NCBI RefSeq assembly: GCF_031877795.1
Contig: NC_133935.1
Location: 75,472,303 to 75,536,302, forward strand
Source of the DNA: Strix aluco
Lineage: Eukaryota; Chordata; Aves; Strigiformes; Strigidae
Length of the DNA stretch: 64,000 nt
Reading direction: 5' to 3'
In this document: one piece after another, positions 29,701-44,700 of the stretch
Position numbering within the stretch: position 1 is the stretch's first letter
Layout: each line of letters begins with the position of its first letter
Position numbers and translations under genes: made by a program
The notes under the pieces: generated by a model
Told to the model about the DNA's origin: nothing
The model's database searches: none
The model's input: the letters and a program-made list of their open reading frames with translations, nothing else

Positions 29701-32700
29701 TGCATTGATGCATAAGGAACTGACTTCAATTTTCTTTAGGAAATGATGTCAGATATGGATACCCACATGTTAGAAGCATGTATTGCTGAAGAAGGCCGGC
29801 TTTTCAAAGAGCAGGAAAAATGCCGAGATGAGTTATCCAGACTTGCACATCTGACTTGTCTCAAGGTTGAAGAGAGGGAACAGAAATCTAGGGATGTTCA
29901 GAAAACCCAGGTAAAAAATGATCTCATATAATTGAAAGACTCCTCTAATGTGAAAGCTGGGATATGGAGAAATTAAATTACTAGTGAGGAGAGCCTTATG
30001 GACTCACTTCATTATTATTTCACTTTATTTATTATTTCCCACTTTATTATGAAGTTCCATCACAACACAGGAAGCTCACAATACTGTGTTGTTTTATTGG
30101 CAATTTATGGTGCAATGCAATAGCATATTGAAATACCATGCCACAGTTGAAATAAGGTATTTGAAAGGACATTTCCTTTCAAGCCTATGGAATAAAGAGG
30201 CAGAAAACCAGATAGCCTCAACTGAGATTCTCAGAACTACAACTATGTGTTTTATTTTACAAATATGTGGACATTAAAACATAAACAGAACTGCTACTCA
30301 TTCCAAGGAGAGACAGCAATTTTTATTTGCCTGACACGTTTCCAGGTGTAAATTGTTATATTAATGTGAAGAAAGATGGAAAGGAAACTTTTCCTACTGT
30401 CACAGAAACTAGGACTAGTCATTGGATTTGCTGCCTGTGGTTTGCTGGCATTATAATATCATATGTGCTGTGATGTTGCACAGTTTATACTAACTCTCAG
30501 GTTTATATATGGGAACAAAGTATTTATGCTTCCCCAGTGTATGTCTGTATTCAAATAGATTAGATAAGATACTCTTCTAGCACTTGAGGAATCTTCGACT
30601 GTCTGTAAACAAACATGTCAGGCTTTGCACCTTCAATAAAAATCAGTCCCAAAACAGATAAAAAAAATAAACATACAAAGTAATTAACACACACACGTGC
30701 TCAGAGTTGCAACCCAACATGCACCAGCTTTTTTAATAGCAGTCTTCTCCTCCTGATACCAGTGGGAGGTGAGAAAAGGCCTGGTCCACTGAAGGTTAAA
30801 GACGTGGGGTATTAAAGACTGAACACAACTGAAAACAAAAGGTCCAGAGCTGTAACAAAATGCAGATGTACTGTTCTACTCAATCATCAGTGACTACTTA
30901 AAAGACAGAAAAAAGTAAAAAAAATTACATTTGAAAAGGTACAATTTCAGTGGTGCATATGCCAAATAATTATATAGAGGTGGAACCTAGAGCTTGATTA
31001 ACAGAAACAGTAGAACTCCAGATACAAGGGATCAAGCATTTTAAGATGCAGCATCAAATTATCTACATTAATAACAGTCGTTGTAAGCTTAATATACATA
31101 GAAAAACTGTGTTCTTTAATGTTGTTACAATAAAAGTATTTCATTAGAATTTGAATAAGTTCTTAGAATAATCTTACCTCACTGTCTTTTCCTTGTAAGA
31201 GGAATAGCTGTTCTGAGTCATTTCTTTTAAGAGATTTCTTTAATATATCTAAAGTGCTCACTGAATTCTATTTAAATTTCAGATACAACTCCAAAATATT
31301 ATTAAAGAAATAAAAAGAAAGGATCTTGAAATAAGAGAGTATAAAAAGAGGAAAAGAGAAATCCAAAACCAGTAAGAAAATAATCACAACGATACATTAG
31401 CTAAAAAAGTCTTTTAAAGCTATTGTTATCCAAGTAATGTATGCATAAAATTATAATAATTCTTTCTTTCCACTTGTCATTTCTTCAGACTCCAAAAATT
31501 TGCTAAAATACATGATGTTATTCAAAATGAAAGGAATAAATGTATAAATCTGGTGCATGCTGCTCAGCAGAAAGCAAGTGAAATTAAAAACCGGGTAAAA
31601 TTGCTAGGAAACGAAATAGAAAATTTAAGGAATACTGTTATAACCAAGGAAAGGTGAGTTTTAAGTAGGCTGTAGATCACAATTATAGAAATGTAAGACT
31701 AGAAAGACTCAAGAGAGAATCTAGTCCAACTTCAGCTATGCCTATATCATCCTTGATAGTTATTATCCTGATTTTTGAAATCTGACTCAAAGACATTTAG
31801 CCACACCCTTACACAATGTGTTCCAATTTCTTGTCACCCTAACACTTCACGATTAGCTTGGGCATCACTGCATGGCACAAAGCATTTTTGAAGTTTGTCT
31901 GGCTACTCTCTCACTTTCCTGTCCTTTGAAGGGATAAAGTATCATTGCAATTCCTTTGTATCACAGTTCTTGAACCTCCAGTATCGGAATTATCATGCTA
32001 TTTCATTCAGTATGAACAATACTGTTGCACTCATACTTGCTTATCCTTAGATAAAAAGAGGTCCAATACATATGTGATTCCACAATAGACTGGTCTTTGG
32101 TACTATTAAATGAGTCACTAGCTAGTAATGCAGCTAATTATTAAATTAGAACAAACCGGGTTTCTTGGTTCAAACTCAAACTGAACTTTATTGGATAACA
32201 TTTATTTCAGATCAAACAAAACATGGTTTCAATTTCCAGGCAATCCTAGTCAAAATGAAAGGTTACATTCACAACATAGAGGATGAGGTGGACCAGGTGG
32301 TGCATGTGATTCTGTTTTCTCATAGACCATTATTTAGTAGAGATGTCTTTTTGTCATCCTAGTGATGATATTCTGCAATATAGATAGAATGACAATGTCT
32401 CTGAAATTGGTATTTGGGCAAGTAGGAAACTAGTGAATAGTTAACTGTGTGTGCAAAACAACACCGCCAAAATTGAGTAGTTTAAAAGTATTTTTTTCCC
32501 CAAAACTTCATTTTTCAGTGCCAAAAAATTGCAGAACCAGACCAAGGAATGCATGCAGGATACATTCACTCAAAGTATATTGTGAATCTCCAAGTAGCTT
32601 GATTTCAAAGTCGTGCTGGAGGTAGCTAGAAAAGAAGTGGAACTTCAGTGATTTACGTGATTTTGTCAAGATGCACAAGCTGACTTCTTGTGCTAAAATT

Positions 32701-35700
32701 TTTGAGGCCTTCCCAATCAATCACTGTTGAAAGGAGGGGGAAAACAAGGCTAAGGCGGCATATATATAGTCCAGATTTCATAAACATCTAGTTATTATAG
32801 AGGACCCAACTCCAGTATAGATCCCACAGACATTTTGATCTCTGCAAACCTAGTTTTAAAACTAGCAAGAGTTACTGAATTATCACTAATTCTCTTGCCT
32901 ATGGAAAATATTTTTAATCCCAGTAACACACTTCAGTATCACAGTATCACTGACTTAACTGCAACCTACATGATTTGGAGGACAGAGTATCAGGCCAAAT
33001 AAGAGAAAGTTTTTTTCAGAAAAAATTTAATAACACATTGCATTTCTGCAATATTGTCATGCTTTCAGTCTGAAATTTGCTTTACAGAAGTTTAATTCAA
33101 TTCAGTAATACCCTGTGGAACTGGAAAATGTTATACACATGGGGAAAATAAATCAGAAAGAAGCTCATTGCTTTGCACAGAGTAATTCAGCAATATAATG
33201 ATGGAGCCCGTGAAGAGAGGCAGGACATTTCATCTGCAGTTCTGTATTTTAACAGGACACTATGCTTCTCCTTTCACTACCTCTTTTGTGAGTTGACATG
33301 TCTATCTCCCCAGTGTAGATGAAGTAGTGATACTTGATCAAGAAGTGATACTTACCACAATCCAATGCAGTAACTTTAAGTTCCATGTTGTGAGCAAAGG
33401 AATGATCCATGTGGCAACAAGAATCTGTATTTTAAGTGAGGGACCATCATTTAGTGGCCAGCAAGGTTGCTGGAAAGAATCAGTTCTGTTCTTCATTTTT
33501 GTGGGTCTAAAATGTGATCTTGTCACTAACTTTTCATTTTGATTTTTTTTTTTCTCATCTGTCAAACAGAGAAACTGGTAATTTTCTTTCTTGTGTGCAT
33601 GTTGTGATACATTGTTTTATAAACAAAAAACTTGGAGACCTCTGAATCGAAACCACAAAATTGTTTAAATATCGCTCTTTAAATAGAAGGGCAAGATTTC
33701 TACACATTAAGACTTTACCTCACAGCTTATGCTCTGCTCTTGAACTTTATTTCTTACATCCCCTTGGATTAGCCAGTGGAGAAGAAAAGAGCTATAGTGC
33801 AGTACTCCATTTATAGCATTTTGTGGGGCCATAATCCAGTTCTCTTCAAGCTGGCAAGAGCTTGCAGATAGAAGCTGTTCTCAGAGAGTCTTTCCACTTG
33901 TAATGCTTCTGTGAAGCAGAGTTAGAAGATCCTTTGTGTATTTGAGGAATTAGTTTAAGCTCTGCTTTTAGTTGCTGAAATTGCTTTCAGATTGAAAGGA
34001 CTAAAAACTTTCCTACTTTTCTGTTATGTTAAAGAAAATTGCAGAAACAACACCTGAAGAATACAAATAATGTAGCAATTACAGACAGTCTCAAAAGTGA
34101 TTATTGCAAAATTGTACAAATCATACATGAGATGGAAGAAAAGAAAAAGCAACAGTGTCTGGATCTTGAGAGACTTACCAATATGGTCACCCCTATTGAA
34201 GAGGAAATTGTGCAGCTACACAAAAAATATGAAAGGGCTATTCAGCAACGAAATGAGAGGTATATATCTAAATTTGATGTAATGTAGTGTTTAATTTTGA
34301 CATTCATAAATCAACAATATTTTTCAATTTAGGAGCACTCCAAATTAGGAATACTAAAAGGCTGCCTCACAACAACGTTTCGCTAAACAGTGTGCCTCAC
34401 TGCAATGCCAATGCTGCTTTGCATTACACAGCTGTTGTTTCTCCATTGGTGATGACGTTCACTCTTCAGAAATATTATTAAAAAAATATGGTGGATTGGC
34501 TACTGAATGCCTTGAGAACTTGTAGCCTCCTGCTCTGTGCTTTGTGCACAGATAAGGTATAAAAATGCAGAAGATGTAAAGCTCCCTGATTATGATAATC
34601 CAGTTTCAAATGAATGCTGTGGAAGGCCTGAAGAGCTTTTAAAATTACATGAGAGACTCGAGTAACCTTTGCAATTGTTTGCACTCTGATTTTCACATTG
34701 CGATTATTTTGTTTCTTATTTAAAATGTTGTCATGATATTAAAATAATGTTTGTGAAAGCTTTGTACATTTTCCCAGATTATTACTATATTTCAAGGTTG
34801 CCAGTTATGTTCTTGAATGGAATACACTGAATATGAGTCAATTTTTTTTAAATTTTACCTTTTCATTTTGGGTTTATTGCAGTGGTCTTCTGCTCAGAGA
34901 TCGAGAAGAAGAACTATGCATTTTATATGAAAAAATAAACATTCAAGAGATGTTGTGTAGAAATGGAGATACTGAGATGCAAGTTATGGATGAAAAGATC
35001 AGATTTCTGAAGCTGAAGGTAGCAGAGAAAAAGAGACAGATTAAATCGTGGTTCAAAGCACTCCCAGTGAGGAAAGCCCTGGATGCACATCTGGTGGTAC
35101 TTCAGATACAGGTTGGTGGGAAAGAAAGCCTTTTTTTGTTATTTGTATTATCTTGTATTTTAAAACTTAAGGTAATTTAATAGAAAAAAATGTGTGGCGG
35201 TACAATGTTTATTAAAACAGAAAGGTCAGTAATACACCTGTCTAGCAAAACACTGATGCTGTTTTTTAACTTCAGATATGTGAGTTTCTACACTTATGTG
35301 TAACTGACTGATGCACTTTGTTATGCACATGTCAGATGCTTCCTGGGTATGGAATCTCAGCTAACACTTCCCATAGCCTGAAGTGACAGTATGACTAAGC
35401 TGGAGAATGGGAGTCGTGGGGGAAAAATGGGAATGTAGATAAAATTTGTTAAAACTGTATTGAGGGGGTAGGTGGAGGGGTGGGAGATATACTTAGCTCT
35501 TCAAATTTCCAAAATAATAACTCAATTCACACTTGACCCTGAGCCTACTCTGGAAGCTGCTGCCTACAATGGTATAATCCACATATATTTTCTTCTACAG
35601 AAAAACAGTGTAAGTTTTAGTTCTAGTTACAAAATGACATTAAACAACGAACAAACTGCAGTGTTTGGGACATTCTTTCCTTGGTTTCTGAAATGGCTCA

Positions 35701-38700
35701 TTTACTTTTGACCTTATCTCCAGATGGTAATTTTTTCCATACATATTCTGTTAGTGCCTGCACAAAATCATAAATTCGGGTGTACCATTGCCTTTCATAA
35801 TTGCATTGATGGGAGCTGTGACTCACTGTTAAATAGTTCTTGCACTATTCTGTTACTTCTGGCCTTCTAAAGAAATTGTATGCTCTGCTAAAAGAATAAA
35901 ATGTTGTACAATACCTTACGCAAATCGTACCCCAAAGAACTTTACAGTGCCATTACAGATTTAAATGATGAACAGAGGCAGTATGAAAAAAAAGAGGATA
36001 GACTAAAGAAAAAAAAAAAAGAGATGTTTTCAGGTAAGATTTAGAATGAGACTGAGAATCACTGAGTCAAATACAGGAACAAAATGTAGATTATTTTTGT
36101 GAACTGACAGAGTCAATCATGAAACTTTGCTTTTTTTGTTCTGCACTCCTAAAACTTCTCCTTTGTGATGATGGTTCATGTGAAGCCTAAAATCACCCTT
36201 AAAGGGAGGCTATTGTTACAGGTACTTTAAATCTTTTTACAATATTGACATAAATCTAAAAAGTAGGAAAATACAGTTTGCTGTGATGTTACACATGGAG
36301 TGGTCTTAATACATGTTCCCAAATCAGAGATTTTCCAGTGAACAGTGGCAAATAACCAGTTATCAGCCTTTAAAATGTAACTAGATACTGTGTTGTTGCT
36401 GAATATTATGTGGTTCAAACTGGCCATTAAACCAGCCATGTCCTTATACTCAACTATTCTAGCATTAATACTCTTCCTCCCACTGCCAATAGCCATCTTT
36501 TCTAGTGAGAAATAGTTTCAAATTGTTTGGCTTTATCTTCATGATTTAAATAAAAGCCATAAGCCTGAATCTGAATTCTAGTGTTGTTTGCCAAATTCAG
36601 ATTGCTAATTCCTGTACTGATTACAGATTTGATCCCATGTTGAAATCTAACTCAGCATCTGTTCAGTTATGATGTGCAAAGGATCTTACAACAATGATCA
36701 AGATTTTGACTTGATGTGGTGAATACAGATCTAAATCCCTTGTCTTGCCTATGAAACCAACCTCTGAAGCCAAGCTGAAATCTGAAGAGGTGGTATCAGG
36801 AGCTCCTTTTGGACTACTATTTGTCTATCTTTCAATTTAGATAATTATAAATGTTCGGAGAGAGGATCAGTGCACCACAAAGACTTTGAAACCCTGATTT
36901 TTATCAGAGGCCCTTAGACCTCCTCTAATGCAGACTACAAGTCTCATTTCTGAGTTCTCTTTGTTTTTATTTCTCCATTCTGTTGTGACCTTGTGTAGGA
37001 GCCAGCGTGCCTAATCTTAACTTCATGTTAGTAGCCCACAGAACAAATTATGTAGATAAGTGAACAAGGTCTCTTTATTAATGGAAGAACTGGGTGTCTT
37101 TGCCTCCAGGGAGAGATTCTGATAACCTTGCTTAGGGAGCACAATATTCCTCTTGGAGATCTTTATTCTCAAGGCATCTACCTCTCCCCATCAATGGTAG
37201 GGGAAGCTTTGAATCGTGTAAGAAGGATGCTTCAAAAGGCGTCTACAAATTGAAATACAGTTTAGACCATCTGAATTAGGCAGGCTGAAACCTGTACCCG
37301 TACCTCTTAAATTTCCTTCTTTCTTTTTCCTACCCTTCCTGCCTCCTTAAGTCTTGGGTATTTTTCAGACTTTGTCATCTTAGTCTTATCTGTCCTATTT
37401 TTCTCCTCTCCTTCATTTCCCAATCTTCCCATTACCCCAGAACTTTTTTCCTTTTTCTTGCTCCACAGGTGAATTAAACTTTCTAGTACTGACTGGTGAA
37501 TGATTTTCCAACAACAGATATACATCATTGATAATACTTCAAATATATAAAGAGAGATCTAAAAGGAAAACAAGATTCAGTCTTACAAAATAGAAAAGAT
37601 TTCAGTATTTGTTTGCATTTGACTGAGATATTTTGACTCATTTAGAGACAGTTTGAATCTATGTCCCATATATTCTCACCAGATGCTTTAATCAGCACTA
37701 AATTAGCTGTTCTGAGATAGGGTATCTATTCCTGTTAGAGATGTATCTCTTGGCATAGATGAATGAAAGAGTACTGTGTATTCAATAGGCTGCAGAAGGT
37801 GACCCCCTGTCTAGGTGGCTGTGGTACCCATTGGGAAGGGGAGAAACACAGGACAGGGCTGTGTGGCAAGTCAGCAAGAACAAAGGTTTCACCTGGGTCT
37901 CCTATATTCCACATGAGCTGCTTAATCATCAAACTGATGTATGTTCCACTTGTACACTTTTCATCAGAAGCTGCATGTTTCCACAAAAGAATGAAACATT
38001 GGTGAATAGGTTTTAGCTAATGAAATACTGTTGTCTTAAGCAGTACCAGGCCTTTTCTAAGCAAGTGCTAGTAACGTGGACTAGGTATTTTTTTTACTAT
38101 CAATGTAAAGCACTAAAACAAAAATATTTACAGGTACTTCCTTTATCTGACACAAAAACTACCTGGTGAGATTCTAAGGTGGTTTTCTCTGGGCATAAAA
38201 CTATGTAACATCTAATTGGGACTGCACATCAAGACACTCTTCCTGCTGACTGAAATGACCCGTGAAATCTAATCTGCCTTCATGCATTAATGAGAAATAC
38301 TTAGCATTAATCATTCATTAGTCCAACATGTAGACCTGCTGAGCTGTCAAGATGCTATAAATGGGACTTTAATGCCTCAGAGTTCAGCTAATGTACAGGG
38401 ACTGTCAGTTTATTTGAGGCATTTGGCATCAATGTTTGTCCAGCTTTCAACACAATCCCATGAAAATCTTCAGACTACATCACAGTCATAGAAAAACAGG
38501 GCTCATAGAGTGGTAAAGAGTTTATCTAGGCTATCCTGCTCCTACTCCAGCATCAGATTGCCTGTCATTCCTGAGAGGGCTAAACTGTGCTTTCAAGCCG
38601 CCACCGGGAAACCCCAGTTTTACCAGCAAGCTATCCCAGTCCTTTCTTAACAGTGGAAAGATTTTCTTAACCTTTAGCCTGGATCTCTCTTGCTGCAGTG

Positions 38701-41700
38701 TCAGAACAGTGATTTGTATTCTGTCCACTGGGGACATGACAAATGGATTATTCTCTTCCTCCCTGCAACATTTCATGTTACTGGAAGAAAGTTAATCATG
38801 TTCCTCTCCCATTCTTTTGCTAAGCAACCCTGTTTCTTTCAATCAGCCCTTACAGATTTTTCTTTTTTTTTTTTTTTATTTGCCCTTTTCTAGTGCTCTA
38901 TGTACCTTACCTACCTTTGAGATTTCTAAAATAGGCACCAGATCTTCACTTTTTCAGACCAGTCCCTTTAGCTGGGTATGTGTTCCCTCTTGTCTGTTCA
39001 TCCTTCAACAACTGATCTTGACTGATTACAATCAAACATAGTAAAGTCGCTCCTCTAAAGCTTTTTCCTATCCCCTGTATCAAATCCACTCCAAGAAAGA
39101 ACGGATTCTTTTTGGTTTTAAGACTTAGAATCTCTTAGAACTCAGATAAAGTCTTGTCCAAGGAAAAAACTACAATTAGGAAAAAATAAAGATGCCTATA
39201 GTCACAGAATAGCGTGATTATCTCTAGATGTCCTTTGTTTTCTGTACTGTTGGACTAGCCTGCATCTAATCATTCTCAATTCATATTACATTTAAAAGTA
39301 AGCCTAGTATTTAAGTTTAATGTTAAGATTTTTATGGATTTTTTTTTCTAATTTGGACAGTGCTTTTGCTGCAATATTCCTTCTTCTCTAAATTAACTAT
39401 TTGAAGTGCTAAGGCTTGGACAACAGGCCCAAGCCAGAGTTGACCTATAGATGAATCCTGTATATTTTATAACTGATAACCATTGTGCTAGTAGGTATTG
39501 TACTAAGTTATAACAACCCACTTATGCTGGTGTAAAAAGTGCTAAAGCATTGAAATACTGCAGCCTGAACAACAGGCCCCAAGCTGAAGCTGCTAACTTA
39601 GCATGTAGTCATTAATAAAATATGTAAACTCGCTAGTGAAAGACAAAATACAATCAGTAGTGAGGAGAGAATGTATCCAACTTCCCTTTCGCAGCCTTGT
39701 TCAAGGCTGAGAACCCACGTATTTGGCCTTGTTAGAAACTCCCTTGGTTTCCCCCCCCCCGAGCCCTGGCCAGGCTTTGGGTAGAATCCAACAGGAGAAT
39801 GAAACCAGAAATTTTCCGCTCAAAACAAAGGTGCCAGTTATTCTGGCTTGTCAATCTCTGGTATGTAAGGCTGAACTCGCTCACAGCGACTTTGGAAGCC
39901 TCACCTACGGATGGACACACCGCGTAGGATTTCCCACTTGCCGGGACAGGCTCTCCAAATCCTCGCTGTAACCGGGGCTGCCCAGCGACTGCGGGTCTGG
40001 ATGATGATGATTATATATACAAGTGGTGATGTATTTCTCTTAATCACTATTCTCTCTCTCTCGTGTAGTAATGATTTGATGCATTACCCTGTATTTTCCT
40101 GTTAGTTGCTTTAAGTGCACTGTTCTGCTTCTTCTTACTGCATGTTTTCTGTATTACACTGTTACATTATTTGGTTATCACTAGTAAAGTACGCCTACTC
40201 TTTTCACTCTGGTGTCCGAGTTTAATTGGTATCCTTAATCAGCAAAACACTATTCAATCTTGCAAAATTTTACTTGGTGAGCTGTCCCTACTCTCATTAA
40301 GAAAGCATAAATGTCTCCAACAAGGCATTTTCACATGAGTTAGTGGTTGAGAAATTTGGCCCCAGATAGGAAACATCACTGGAAGCATAGCTGCATCCTG
40401 TTGTTTGTGCTGGTCCTGATTTTACATTCTTCCACTCTGTGTATTTTTGGACTTGAGTTTTAGTTGTCTATAATTAAAATAAATCTTTCAGTACCTAGTT
40501 AGGCACTGACTGAATCATGGTTTGCCAAAGAAATTGTTCATTATGGTCATTTAAGGTTTTTACTTTGCCTGCCCTTAGATGAAATGTAAAAGAAAGAGTT
40601 GTGTTTTTATGAGGAGAAGTATTTAATTCAAGTGTTCTGGTAATGTTTCATTACCACCCAAGAAGATCTGTCAGTTTTCCCTTTTCCAGATAAACATGAC
40701 TTGTTAACTTCCAGTGAACAAAGCCCTATCCCGGTAGCAACAGCTAAACATTTACTTTTTATTTTTGGTGACTGTTCATAACTTTCAGAGCCAGTGACCA
40801 CTTATTTCCTTAACAATATCATCACCTGCAGTTGATGGTTAGCATTTATAGCAACTTACTTGCATTATGTTATGTCAGTGCTAATAGATCAAGGTCAGAG
40901 TGACAATGCACTGACAGATGGCCAGGTGCATATCAAAGCACAAAACCTCACCACTGTCAGTCTTGCAAGTTCAAACATGAAGAAATGGTCCCAGTCGCTC
41001 CTTCAGCGAGTATTTACGCGAAGCATGGATGTCCATCTAGTGTATTCTGGCAAGTGTTCTTCCACGGGAAGGGCTCACACTGGAGAGGTCGGGGAACACC
41101 TGCCTCTCTGGGTCCTGGGAGTACCACATCGCTCAGTGTCACCACTGAGTCACTTCAGGACATGTGCCTGGCAGCTTTAGTGTAGAAAACTTGGATGCCT
41201 GTAGGGATGAGACCTTTAGCATTAAGCAGCAGGGAAGCGGGACTTTCAGATTTAACTTGCAAACAACCTATCAGGCACTTGCATTCTTCCTACAGCCCTA
41301 GATGGATCCTGTGGGTCAAACAGATAGTTATAGGGAATAAAGGAAGACATCTCACCCAAACATTTGATGTATTCCTGAGGATAAAAGAAGTAGCCTGAGG
41401 ACAAAGAAACGGGTAGAACTCAATTTCTGTTAGACAGCAGGGTTTGCTTCCATCCTGCTACTGTCATACAGTTGTCTCCTTTAAAAAAAATTTAAAATGG
41501 CTGGTAATCCTTTGTATTAACCCCTCTCCCCCGCCCCTGCACAAGGAAATCTTGTCTGTTAGTGTTGAGAAAGGCTGCAGGGATGTGCTCAAGCTATGAG
41601 TCCCACAGGAGCCCCAGGCATCCACCACTGCCCCCCGCACAGCCACCTCCACGGCTGGAGGCACCAGCTCGGCCAGGCTGCAGAGACCTGGGGCGCAGGG

Positions 41701-44700
41701 AAGGATGTGGACACCCATGGGGGCTCCCACCCTTCCCCAGTGCCCCTCTCCCTCCTCAGGACAGAGCCGTAGCTGTGGCAGGTCTCAGCTCGCTGCCCAG
41801 CCCCAGCAGCTCCGCTCCATTCCCCCGCCTGCTAACAGGGGCTGTGGGGAGTGGCCCTGAGCCCACCCTGCTATGGCCCAAAGGACATGAACGACCTGTG
41901 GCTTTTCATCCAGGCCACCCAGCAGAAGCTGAAGAAAGTATCAGTCCCTGGGACACCCTTTTTCTGACTTAACAAACATGTTCAGAAGATGAAAATCATC
42001 TTCCAGTCCAGGGCTCTTGTGATACCTGATGGCTCAGAGAAGCCTCTTTTGTGTGGCTGAATTACTTATACACAATTTCAGGTGGTTGTGTTGCACGTGG
42101 AGAATGAGTCAAGGGAACAAGCATGGAAGACATTTAAACCATTCATAAGATGAAGCTGATTTGTATTTGTGCATTATAGGGATGACCATCTGGACATGAT
42201 CCACTGCTTTTTAAATTCATCTTCATTAGCAATAGGACAGGAGGATGATGTACATCCACCTCTGGTTTCATAGGGAAATGTTTCCCAGTGTTTGACCAGT
42301 ATCGTTTTGCTTAGCCCTACGCCACCCAAGCATCCCAAACATCTCCCAGCAAGGCTGGAGTCTTGCTTCCAAGCCCAGATGTTGGCAGCGCAGCCACCCC
42401 AGCCACGTTAGTGCAGCTCTCCTGGTGTAAATCAGGCTGAGACCTTCCATCTCTGGTCACGCAGTAATAGTGGGGCTTTTCGCTTCTTGTCTGAAAAAAT
42501 AACTGTTGTGCCTTTTTGTTTGCTAGTATTCCCAGTGCAAGGACAGGATTAAACAGAGGGAGGAGATCTTTGCTGACCCCACAAATGAGAGTAGAAAGCG
42601 AGACTTGGGAGGGGAGGACCCATCTCCACCTGAGCTGCTAAAAAAGATTGAGCAGGTAACATCACTTCTCACATCACAAGCTCTCCTGCTGTGATTGACC
42701 TCTTTTGGAAAAAGCAAATGGTATCTTTTATTTTTAAATTAAACTTTCTGTAAGCAGAATTAAAATAATTATGATTGGCTAACGGGCACTCCAGCCCAGC
42801 GTCAGCTTTCCAGGACAAATGGTTGTGGGACATTTTGACTTCTTCCAGCAGAAGCTGGCGAGGAGGAGCTCTGTGCAGCACACCTGGCTCTGCAGCATCC
42901 TCTGCTAGCTGGTCCGTCTGCATCATTGGCATTTCAGTGCAGACCCTCCTGCTTCACTATGGGAAGGCACAGAAAAGGCAGCAGAAGGAAATAAATGCAG
43001 AAGAACAAACTGCTAACAAAGTTGTCATTCTTCTGCAACTGGCTATTAGCTGTTCCACCACTATGCACGGGCTGTGAGCAGGAGGCAGTTCCCACTGCCT
43101 GCTTAACAAAGGCTGCATGTGTGACCTAGGACCAAACAAACACCCTTCTCAGGCTTTGGCTTTAAGCTTTGTTTCCATGCTGAACAGGGGCCACAGAACA
43201 GACCTTCATGGAAGCGTTGGCCAGGCCGCTGCACGCCTGACTGCAGCATTGCCAGCGACTGCCACGAGAGGCTTCAAAATGAAGCATTAGGTCCCACATG
43301 AAAGCCAGCTTCAGGGCACCTCCTGTATGGCAGCGTATGGGGGGAAGGTAAAGGAATGAAATGAGCAAGCATGGTATTTTCTTAGATAATTTTGTCTGTC
43401 CCATTTATAGGGGCACAAAACTCCCCCCACTGTATTTAGTATTCAGGGGGATTCATGTGGAGCTGTTAAGGTATTAGGGTAACGGCAAGCTCAGAGCAGC
43501 ACACACCTACATGTTCCTTTTGAAGTCTAAGTATTTACCACAAACACCTCTGCTTGAATTGCTTGAGCTTTTTGCTTTACTGTCCCATATTCCTTGACAG
43601 GAGGGAGCTCTGCATAGCCAAGCAGGTTACAACACACGCAGCCTGCTATTACCAACCCACACATTGAAAAGCCAGGTTTCTTGGAGTTGTGAGATAAGTT
43701 TAAACATTCTTTCAATCTCCTTGTGTTTTTAAAGTCCTTTTAGTTGCACAGCACTTTCTTTTTTAGTCTTTAGAGCCCATACTTATTTTTTTAGCAGCAG
43801 AAGTGAAAAGGTATTATTTAAAGCAAGAGCTGAAACCTGCTCATTATCATGTGACTCAAGAAACCAGAAGTTTAAAAACCAACAAAAAACTCACAAGAAA
43901 AAAATCATTGTTTTCAAAAAAATCACAGCAAGGCAGTAATAATGCTGGTGTAAGCCCCTGTCCCTGAAAAAGGGCCTAGTCTGATATGGAAGAATTGTAC
44001 AGCTGACAGTAACCAACTAAACCAACTTTGGCCTGATACTTGGCAGAGAAGGTGAAAATTTTGAGAAAACTGATGGTGATTATTTATGGCTGTTTGCTGG
44101 TATTACTTCAGCAGCCCTCAAAGCAATCACAGGAACACCTGCTGCACCTCCCCCCATCATTCACCTACACCCTGTATGCTCCTTCTCGCTGCAGCTAGAG
44201 GTAGAGCTGGTGCAGAAGGAGAAGAAGTTGCTGGAAACAGATTTTCTCTACGAGCATGTTTCCCGGCTAACGGACAGAATGCGTGTCGCGGCAGAGAACG
44301 GGAAGCAGGACACACTGCTGTTCGCTAAAAGGGTAAGAAGGGCATTGCAGGCTCTGCTCGCTGGCCGATACGAAATGAAATAGCATTTGGGCCAGAGGTA
44401 AGATGACTCACTTGCAAATTACAAAAGTGGCTGGAAATAGTGATAGGCAAATCATATGTTAGTCTTCAGAAATTATAGACGTTTAGTAGCAACGGTAATA
44501 CAGACATACCAAAAGCATTAGGTGAGCGTACTTTTCTTTTTGAAAGAAAGTTACACTATAAATAGTACCTTTCACCAAAATATAGGATTAGTTCTTTCTC
44601 AGATAAGAGAGAAGATTAGAAACTTGGCAGAATCCTCCTTTTGCACGTGTACTTAACAGCCTTTCCACAACAAACATGTCAAAGGCTAAAAAAGAAATAA

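Larger units (their letters stand above)
28492..29739. other. CCDC146 intron (1.2 kb)
   Basis: Holds the short tandem repeat at 28762 and the T-run at 29604. A 125-codon + strand open frame (28838-29215) is hydrophobic, lacks a family match, and is judged non-coding. Confidence 0.55.
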
